Below, piece after piece: positions 1-4,007 of a DNA stretch of 6,797 nt. The stretch comes from an uncultured Lachnospiraceae bacterium. Lineage in GTDB: Bacteria; Bacillota; Clostridia; Lachnospirales; Lachnospiraceae. Below the pieces are notes generated by a model that worked only from the letters and a program-made list of their open reading frames with translations, ran no database searches and was not told the DNA's origin. The number at the start of each line of letters is the position of its first letter. Position 1 is the first letter of the stretch. The stretch covers positions 1-6,797 of the forward strand of contig CATZPU010000062.1 of NCBI GenBank assembly GCA_958422845.1. The letters run 5' to 3'. The position numbers and the translations under genes are program-made.

Positions 1-22
1 TAATTCAGGATAAATCTCCTGA
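1..22 (-). terminator. Possible weak terminator stem-loop after the amidase gene
   Basis: A 6-bp inverted repeat, TCAGGA (5-10) and TCCTGA (17-22), with a 6-base loop lies about 38 bases past the amidase stop codon. On the minus strand it is followed by ATTA and then the window edge, so the expected T-tract cannot be seen. The stem is short. It is listed because it is the only dyad downstream of the gene; other roles are equally possible. Confidence 0.25.
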
Positions 23-59
23 CATTTTACAGTGGATCAGTCATTTGCTGTTTATTCTA

Positions 60-1859
60 TTATTGAAGATCTGCGAGCGAGCGGTTCAGCCCCTCTGCGA
101 CCGCCTGTGCCATCGCATTTTTGTTTTTCTGGTAGAAACTGATGTCGTCCTTATCGTCGATAAACGCAGTTTCAAGCAGACCGTAAGAGACGCCTGCCTG
201 CTGACACGTTCTCGCATTGAGCAGCCCTGATGATTTAAAGATACCTGTGCCGCCGCCCCATACGCGGAAGCCTGTCCCGCTTGCAACAGATGCTACGATG
301 TTTCTGTCGATCGACGTATCTCCTTTTGCGGAATTAACATACATGCCGATTCCCTTATAGGAGCCGTCGCCCTTCGGGTCTTTGCTTGATGCGACCGTTG
401 CATTAAAATGTACTTCGAGGACGTAATCATATTTTTTGAATTCGGGGTCCGGTCCCGGCTTTCTCTTTGCCAAAACTTGATAACAGTCGTAATCCTGATC
501 GTACATGACAAGATTCAAACTCGGATTCAGCGTCCGAAGCTGCTGTGCGATCAGCGTGGCAAATTCCCTCGTCAGGACGTCCTCGCGATACGTTGCGTTG
601 GAATAATATCCGACGGCGCCTGAATCTCCCTGCCCGTGTCCCGCTATGATGAGGACAGACTTCTGAGGCATCGACTGCGTATCGGCGCTCCCGTCCGTGC
701 CGATCACGATTCCGTCTACGACGGTGCTGATGCTCATTTTACCATTGTTTTTGAAATGATAACGAACGCCGCCGATCGTCTGCCAGCCTGTCTGTACGAT
801 ACAGTCCTCAAGATAATATCTGAAGCCGTTTACTGTGATCCATCCGTCTTTACGGACGCCGTTTTTGTTGAAATAGTATTTTTTACCGCCGATCTTCTTG
901 AAACCTGTCGTTTTCTTTCCGGAGACGTAATAATACGTCTTTCCGCCGCGCGTATACCATCCTTTGGCAAGACCGATCTTTTTTCCGTCCTCGTCCGTCC
1001 TGTATCCTGCCGGTGAAACGCCGTTTCGAAGCAGCCGCCCCTTTTTATCGACATACCGCCCGTCGATCCAGCGATTCTTCTGCATCACGCCGTTATTTGC
1101 GAAATAATACGTGTCGGAGCCTATCTTTCTCCAGCCTGTGATCGCGCGGCCGCGAACGCCAAGCTTCTTTCCATTACTGAAAAAATATTTTTTACCGTGA
1201 TATTCCGTCCAGCCGACGCATGCGCTTCCGTCTTCCTGAAAACAGAAAATATCGTCGCCTATCTTTTTAAGTCCGGTGTACATAGCTCCAAGCGTTCCGG
1301 CATTTCCGCGAGGCGTCAGATAGTAGTTCTTTCCCTTGATCGTACGCCAGCCGCCGTACTGCAACACGCCTTTTTTGGAAAAATAGAACTGCTTCTCCCC
1401 TATCGTGCAGAAGCCTTTTACCATACTCCCCTTCGGGCCTTTCTCATCTGCCTTCTTTCTGAAGTAGTACAGCTTATTGTCGATCTTTTTCCAGCCTTTT
1501 TGCAGTTTGCCCGCGGATTTATAATAAAATTTGTATCCGTTCTCCGAATACCAGCCCGTCCGCTTGTTCTGTCCGAAATAATCAGGTCCTACGATACCCT
1601 CTCCTGAAAGTCCGTTCTCCGGACTGGTGGAGCCCGCCTCTGTCTCCTTTTCGGACGTACCCTCATGCAGAGAATTCTCCTCCGTCTCCTTTTCGGACGT
1701 ACCCTCATGTGAGGAGTTCCCCTCCGTTTCCTTTTTGGACATCTCCTCATGCGCGGATTCTTCCTGTGTCATTTCACTTGCAGACGCAGAAAAAGACGCA
1801 CCTCCTAAAGCGCCTATCATTACGGCGCCCAAAAGCGCTAACCAAAATTTTCTCTTCAT
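60..1859 (-). CDS. Secreted N-acetylmuramoyl-L-alanine amidase (Amidase_3) with choline-binding-type cell-wall repeats
   Basis: A secreted peptidoglycan hydrolase that should cleave the bond between N-acetylmuramic acid and L-alanine. Numbering is from the upstream ATG at 1871. A basic n-region (MKRK) and hydrophobic core (to about 24) form a signal peptide, with likely cleavage near ASA-S at 30-33. An acidic linker (34-95) holds three 14-residue repeats. About twelve 20-residue aromatic repeats (GW...YYF...G) follow, with lead aromatics at W107, W127, F154, W175, L201, W221, W247, W268, W305, F324, W344 and W363. The Amidase_3 domain (about 403-600) has the expected zinc ligands and catalytic acid: H412 in AGHG, E430 in RED, H488 in VHFNA, E567 in LLETAF. 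Known in the family: such repeats bind choline or other wall glycopolymers; the ligand here is not known. I prefer the start at 1859 (residue M5) because AGGGG abuts the 1871 ATG with no spacing but lies 12 bases before 1859. Family call is sure; substrate and ligand are inferred. Confidence 0.93.
   Translation of the reverse strand: MKRKFWLALLGAVMIGALGGASFSASASEMTQEESAHEEMSKKETEGNSSHEGTSEKETEENSLHEGTSEKETEAGSTSPENGLSGEGIVGPDYFGQNKRTGWYSENGYKFYYKSAGKLQKGWKKIDNKLYYFRKKADEKGPKGSMVKGFCTIGEKQFYFSKKGVLQYGGWRTIKGKNYYLTPRGNAGTLGAMYTGLKKIGDDIFCFQEDGSACVGWTEYHGKKYFFSNGKKLGVRGRAITGWRKIGSDTYYFANNGVMQKNRWIDGRYVDKKGRLLRNGVSPAGYRTDEDGKKIGLAKGWYTRGGKTYYYVSGKKTTGFKKIGGKKYYFNKNGVRKDGWITVNGFRYYLEDCIVQTGWQTIGGVRYHFKNNGKMSISTVVDGIVIGTDGSADTQSMPQKSVLIIAGHGQGDSGAVGYYSNATYREDVLTREFATLIAQQLRTLNPSLNLVMYDQDYDCYQVLAKRKPGPDPEFKKYDYVLEVHFNATVASSKDPKGDGSYKGIGMYVNSAKGDTSIDRNIVASVASGTGFRVWGGGTGIFKSSGLLNARTCQQAGVSYGLLETAFIDDKDDISFYQKNKNAMAQAVAEGLNRSLADLQ
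1626..1751 (-). repeat. Three-copy 42-bp in-frame tandem repeat in the amidase linker
   Basis: A 42-bp unit is repeated three times in frame and encodes residues 41-54, 55-68 and 69-82 of the amidase precursor (consensus HEGTSEKETEENS). Copies nearer the catalytic end share an identical 26-base core (1642-1667 and 1684-1709). The copy nearest the signal peptide (core 1726-1751) has diverged. This fits stepwise tandem duplication. The encoded segment is acidic, rich in Ser/Thr/Glu and probably disordered, so it likely spaces the wall-binding repeats from the membrane. Copy number could vary between strains. Confidence 0.85.
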
Positions 1860-1875
1860 AAAACTGTTCATCCCC

Positions 1876-1901
1876 TATTTATCACGGTTATTTATTACGG
1901 T
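1876..1901 (-). repeat. 13-bp tandem direct repeat in the amidase leader
   Basis: Two adjacent 13-base units, TATTTATCACGGT (1876-1888) and TATTTATTACGGT (1889-1901) on the plus strand, match at 12 of 13 positions. They sit just downstream of the predicted transcription start and before the start codon. Direct repeats with this placement can be operator half-sites, but no regulator can be assigned, and chance duplication of AT-rich sequence is possible. Confidence 0.5.
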
Positions 1902-1909
1902 TTTATGAA

Positions 1910-1938
1910 ATATTATCACAGAATTATGAATTATTCAA
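1910..1938 (-). promoter_or_regulatory. Predicted sigma-A promoter of the amidase gene
   Basis: Reading the minus strand, a -35-like TTGAAT (1938-1933) is followed by a 17-base spacer and a -10-like TAATAT (1915-1910). TG one base before the -10 makes it an extended -10. Predicted initiation near 1903 gives a leader of about 44 bases to the preferred start. The -35 overlaps the stop codon of the upstream CBS gene, so the amidase can have its own promoter despite the very short gap. Each hexamer matches consensus at 4 of 6 positions. Confidence 0.55.
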
Positions 1939-2341
1939 GACTTTTATAATTTTTATAGCAGTACTCGATAATACTTTTTCTCGTAACGATCCCGATAAAT
2001 ATACGATTATCGTCGATAACAGGGATAAAATTCTGGTTCATGGACGTCATAACAAGGTCTTCTATATTGCAGTTTACATTGATCGGCTGGTTGTCCCGCT
2101 TGCGTGAAAACTTCTTTATGGGTATATCCTCCGCGTCGCGCAGGCTTAGATTCCCGCGATGCTTCAGCTCCCATAAAATATCCCCCTCCGTCAGCGTACC
2201 GACATAATTTCCCGTGCGATTGATGATCGGTACGGCTGAATATCTGTGGTATTCCATCTTCTCAAGAGCCTGTCTGAGCGAATAGTCGTCAAACAGGTAC
2301 ATTACTTCGCTTTTCGGAACTAAATAAAACAATATATTCAT
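1931..2341 (-). CDS. Small twin-CBS-domain protein
   Basis: A soluble 136-residue protein made almost entirely of two CBS domains, forming one Bateman module that normally senses an adenine nucleotide. CBS1 covers about residues 8-64 (motifs SAVPIINRTGNYVGTLTEGDIL). CBS2 covers about 78-130 (NFIPVIDDNRIFIGIVTRKSI). There is no signal peptide, membrane segment or effector domain, so it probably acts through a partner protein. Size and the closing GIVTRK motif resemble stand-alone CBS proteins such as the c-di-AMP-binding CbpB/DarB group; that ligand is only a hypothesis. Start choice: the frame is open from a GTG at 2374, but the ATG at 2341 has AAAGGGG eight bases upstream while the GTG has no usable site. 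The gene has its own promoter. The downstream amidase follows after about 70 bases, and read-through is possible because no terminator separates them. Confidence 0.88.
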   Translation of the reverse strand: MNILFYLVPKSEVMYLFDDYSLRQALEKMEYHRYSAVPIINRTGNYVGTLTEGDILWELKHRGNLSLRDAEDIPIKKFSRKRDNQPINVNCNIEDLVMTSMNQNFIPVIDDNRIFIGIVTRKSIIEYCYKNYKSLE

Positions 2342-2349
2342 CTGATGAT

Positions 2350-2356
2350 CCCCTTT
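2350..2356 (-). promoter_or_regulatory. Ribosome binding site deciding the CBS gene start
   Basis: AAAGGGG on the minus strand sits 8 bases before the ATG at 2341. It selects that ATG over the in-frame GTG at 2374, which would add 11 residues with no matching site. Confidence 0.7.
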
Positions 2357-2364
2357 ATAGTTGT

Positions 2365-2386
2365 CCGGTATCACCTCGATATCCGG
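2365..2386 (-). promoter_or_regulatory. Hairpin in the CBS gene leader
   Basis: The leader contains CCGG arms (2365-2368 and 2383-2386) that extend, with one bulged base, into TATC/GATA, closing a 5-base loop. The hairpin lies 9 bases upstream of the AAAGGGG ribosome binding site. It is too small for a known riboswitch class and no T-tract follows. A role in mRNA stability or translation is possible but unproven. Confidence 0.35.
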
Positions 2387-2403
2387 CTTTGACTTATATT
2401 TTT

Positions 2404-2432
2404 ATTCTACCATACGGTATAAAACGATTCAA
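2404..2432 (-). promoter_or_regulatory. Predicted sigma-A promoter of the CBS gene
   Basis: On the minus strand, TTGAAT (2432-2427, 4 of 6 to consensus), a 17-base spacer and TAGAAT (2409-2404, 5 of 6) form a good vegetative promoter. Predicted initiation near 2397 gives a leader of about 56 bases to the ATG at 2341. The optimal spacing and position in an AT-rich intergenic region support the call. Confidence 0.7.
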
Positions 2433-2440
2433 TAAAAGGG

Positions 2441-2478
2441 AAGATTATTTAGAATAAATTAAGTTTTCTCATAATCTT
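2441..2478 (-). terminator. AT-rich stem-loop, likely terminator of the PadR-HAAS operon
   Basis: Perfect 8-bp arms AAGATTAT (2441-2448) and ATAATCTT (2471-2478) flank a 22-base loop, and AGAA (2451-2454) can pair further with TTCT (2466-2469). The right arm overlaps the HAAS gene's TAA stop. On the minus strand it is followed by CCCTTTTATT, a modest T-rich run. The low GC of the stem makes termination weak, so some read-through into the CBS gene is plausible. Confidence 0.45.
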
Positions 2479-3457
2479 ACAGGAACTCGATCTGTATTCT
2501 TCCGTTGTGCGTCTTAGCCTGTAAAGATTTCTGTCTGGCTGCATCGAATACGTTATCCAGATTATTAAAGCCATTATTCGTCGTGCTGCTGATATTGTAG
2601 TCATTCTGATTACCGATCACCGTCGCGGTCACAAATCCGTTGCTCGTCTGCAATACGATATGATCGCTGATGATATTTTTTCCGGTCACTGCGCCGTTTT
2701 GCGTCTGTAAAGAAAACGCATCGTCAAAGCGGCATTCTTTTGCTGTGATCAGACCGTTTCCTGCCGCCGCTTCAAGCTTTTGACCGCGTACATTAGAAAG
2801 CTCGATCTTTGCATTATTCGACTGGATAGAAAGTCGCTCAATACTGCTGTTTTCGACGCGGATCATACCGTTGGAGCTGCTGATATCTGCTGCTGTGAGA
2901 CCGCCAAGCCCTGATGCGCGGATCGTACCGTTCGTTGTTTTCAAAAACAGATTGCCGGCAAAGCTGATCGGAAGCTCCAGTACAAGGATATTAAAATCCT
3001 TGAAAAAACTTAAGAAATTCAGGTGCAGAGAGCTTTTTCCTTTCATTTCATGGTGAAAATCAAAGACTCCGTTTTCCTCTGTAAAAGTAACGTGATCGAC
3101 GCCTTCGCGCGGTTTAAAAAATACGCGTACCGGACCTTCTTCGACTGTCTTTAAGCGGATCCTCAGATTATCCGTCTGTACACGAACCGTATGGATCATC
3201 TCCGAAGATTCATACCCGTGCTTTTCCCTGCTCCCCGCTTTTGCCGTATAGACAACGATCCCGCCGTACTCCGCGCGTATCTTCGATGCGACCTCCTCAG
3301 GCGTTTCCATTTTACTGATGATCTCCTCTTCCGTGTAACCCTGCTCTATCCCGTCAAGAATCAGTTCTTCGTAGAAATCCTCTATCTGCGCCAGATCATC
3401 CCCTGGAAAATCGATCAGCTGGAATTTCAGCTTCCGCAAATATTCTTCTTTTTTCAT
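2477..3457 (-). CDS. HAAS (DUF1700-like) domain protein with DUF4097/Toastrack repeat domain
   Basis: A 326-residue partner of the adjacent PadR regulator. Residues 1-65 are alpha-helical and match the HAAS fold (LRKLKFQL..., DFYEELILDGIEQGYTEEEI, then a KMETPEEVASKI motif). Residues about 88-326 are a DUF4097-type beta solenoid with a ladder of Asn-Gly turns at N176, N196, N215 (Ala instead of Gly), N234, N254, N273, N295 and N318, about every 20 residues. I see no signal peptide and no membrane helix; many HAAS proteins have membrane segments, so this one is predicted to be cytoplasmic. In the families concerned, HAAS domains pair with PadR-type winged helices, and DUF4097 domains recur in envelope-stress (Lia/Psp-like) contexts. 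The inferred role is a sensor or co-regulator, not a demonstrated adhesin. The start overlaps the PadR stop as ATGA, so translation should be coupled. Confidence 0.88.
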   Translation of the reverse strand: MKKEEYLRKLKFQLIDFPGDDLAQIEDFYEELILDGIEQGYTEEEIISKMETPEEVASKIRAEYGGIVVYTAKAGSREKHGYESSEMIHTVRVQTDNLRIRLKTVEEGPVRVFFKPREGVDHVTFTEENGVFDFHHEMKGKSSLHLNFLSFFKDFNILVLELPISFAGNLFLKTTNGTIRASGLGGLTAADISSSNGMIRVENSSIERLSIQSNNAKIELSNVRGQKLEAAAGNGLITAKECRFDDAFSLQTQNGAVTGKNIISDHIVLQTSNGFVTATVIGNQNDYNISSTTNNGFNNLDNVFDAARQKSLQAKTHNGRIQIEFL

Positions 3458-3804
3458 GCTTCCTCCGCCTCCTCTTTTTCTTCCTCCGGTGCAGCCTCAT
3501 TTCTCTCTCTCACAAACCGGTATACATTTTGTATCTCTTCCCATTCATCGAGAAACTGTTCGATTTTTCTTTGCCCGACGTCGGTAAGCCGGTAATACTT
3601 GCGCATTCGTCCATTGTATTCCTGCCGATACGTCTCAAGACTTCCGTTTTGTTCCAGTCGCTTCAAAATAGGATAAAGCGTCGACTCGGATATTTCGATA
3701 CTGTCCTCCAGATCCCTGACGATCATATACCCGTATGACGGGCCTTTTCGCAGTACCGCGAGCACACATACCTCAAGAATGCCCTTCTTTCTCTGAACAT
3801 CCAT
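3454..3804 (-). CDS. PadR family transcriptional regulator
   Basis: A 116-residue winged-helix repressor typical of short (s1-type) PadR proteins. Visible family marks are the helix-turn-helix region GPSYGYMIVRDLED (about 21-34), the recognition segment STLYPILKRLEQNG (41-54), and the wing plus helix 4 segment RMRKYYRLTDVGQRKIEQF (66-84). The C-terminal helix (86-100) gives the dimer contact expected in this family. The last 14 residues are an acidic Glu/Ala tail. The start at 3804 is set by AAAGGAGG 7 bases upstream; nearby ATGs at 3808 and 3800 are out of frame. The gene leads a two-gene operon with the HAAS protein, a recurrent pairing. Two operator-like inverted repeats cover its promoter, pointing to autoregulation. 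The inducing signal is unknown. Confidence 0.95.
   Translation of the reverse strand: MDVQRKKGILEVCVLAVLRKGPSYGYMIVRDLEDSIEISESTLYPILKRLEQNGSLETYRQEYNGRMRKYYRLTDVGQRKIEQFLDEWEEIQNVYRFVRERNEAAPEEEKEEAEEA
3458..3474 (-). promoter_or_regulatory. Ribosome binding region of the HAAS gene inside the PadR tail codons
   Basis: On the minus strand, GAGGAGG (3474-3468) and GGAGG (3466-3462) lie 10 and 4 bases before the HAAS ATG. The same bases encode the closing Glu/Ala residues of PadR. Together with the ATGA overlap, this indicates translational coupling of the two proteins. Confidence 0.75.
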
Positions 3805-3811
3805 CCATACT

Positions 3812-3819
3812 CCTCCTTT
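3812..3819 (-). promoter_or_regulatory. Strong ribosome binding site of padR
   Basis: AAAGGAGG on the minus strand lies 7 bases before the ATG at 3804. This spacing decides the start among three closely packed ATG triplets (3808, 3804, 3800), of which only 3804 is in frame with the PadR protein. Confidence 0.85.
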
Positions 3820-3858
3820 CCTACGTGCTGTTCTGTCTGCTGTATTCGTATTTCATCT

Positions 3859-3879
3859 ATACTATACCTTATATAGTAT
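3859..3879. promoter_or_regulatory. Operator-like inverted repeat 1 (predicted PadR site)
   Basis: Perfect 8-bp arms ATACTATA (3859-3866) and TATAGTAT (3872-3879) are separated by 5 bases. AT-rich dyads of this kind at padR promoters are the usual binding sites of the family. It covers about +1 to +19 relative to the predicted start, a position where bound repressor would block initiation or early elongation. Confidence 0.7.
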
Positions 3880-3883
3880 GTAT

Positions 3884-3912
3884 AATATACTATATAAAAC
3901 ATAGTATGTCAA
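3884..3912 (-). promoter_or_regulatory. Strong sigma-A promoter of the padR-HAAS operon
   Basis: On the minus strand, a consensus -35 TTGACA (3912-3907), a 17-base spacer and a -10 TATATT (3889-3884) form a near-ideal promoter. Predicted initiation near 3877 gives a leader of about 73 bases. The -35 begins just past the T-tract of the upstream operon's terminator. The spacer is largely occupied by operator-like repeat 2, so the promoter looks strong but repressed. Confidence 0.8.
3887..3907. promoter_or_regulatory. Operator-like inverted repeat 2 (predicted PadR site)
   Basis: Arms ATACTATA (3887-3894) and CATAGTAT (3900-3907), paired at 7 of 8 positions, are separated by 5 bases exactly as in repeat 1. 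The two repeats start 28 bp apart. This copy fills the -35 to -10 spacer, so occupancy would exclude RNA polymerase. Between the copies, GTATAATATAC (3880-3890) is itself an 11-base palindrome with a single central base. Confidence 0.7.
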
Positions 3913-3914
3913 GC

Positions 3915-3955
3915 AAAAAGAATGTGCCAAAGCATATTTGCCAAAGCACATTCTT
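3915..3955 (-). terminator. Rho-independent terminator of the radical SAM/DUF2344/RNase G operon
   Basis: A perfect 10-bp stem, AAGAATGTGC (3918-3927) with GCACATTCTT (3946-3955), encloses an 18-base loop. On the minus strand the descending arm runs into TTTTT before GC. It lies about 50 bases past the RNase G stop codon and directly before the padR promoter, insulating the two units. Confidence 0.8.
3925..3948. repeat. 10-bp direct repeat inside the terminator
   Basis: TGCCAAAGCA occurs at 3925-3934 and 3939-3948, identical at 10 of 10 positions with a 14-base period. Each copy overlaps one foot of the terminator stem and extends into the loop. Each copy also has a small internal dyad (TGC/GCA), so alternative pairing is possible. 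Confidence 0.6.
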
Positions 3956-4007
3956 ACATTAGATTACATTTTGAAACAAATACACATCCTGCGATCTGCC
4001 TTTTATC

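Noticed and set aside
636..1016. Plus-strand open frame opposite the amidase
   Set aside because: It is the complement of the repeat-rich amidase coding sequence, shows no recognisable domain and no convincing ribosome binding site.
100..1560. CRISPR-like or transposon repeats in the left gene
   Set aside because: The periodicity is protein-level (about 20-residue wall-binding repeats) with variable DNA, not identical repeats with spacers.
2342..2374. Upstream GTG start for the CBS gene
   Set aside because: It lacks a spaced ribosome binding site and lies in the leader hairpin, while the ATG at 2341 has AAAGGGG at 8 bases.
2365..2386. Riboswitch upstream of the CBS gene
   Set aside because: The leader is only about 56 bases with one small bulged hairpin and matches no riboswitch architecture I know; kept only as a hairpin.
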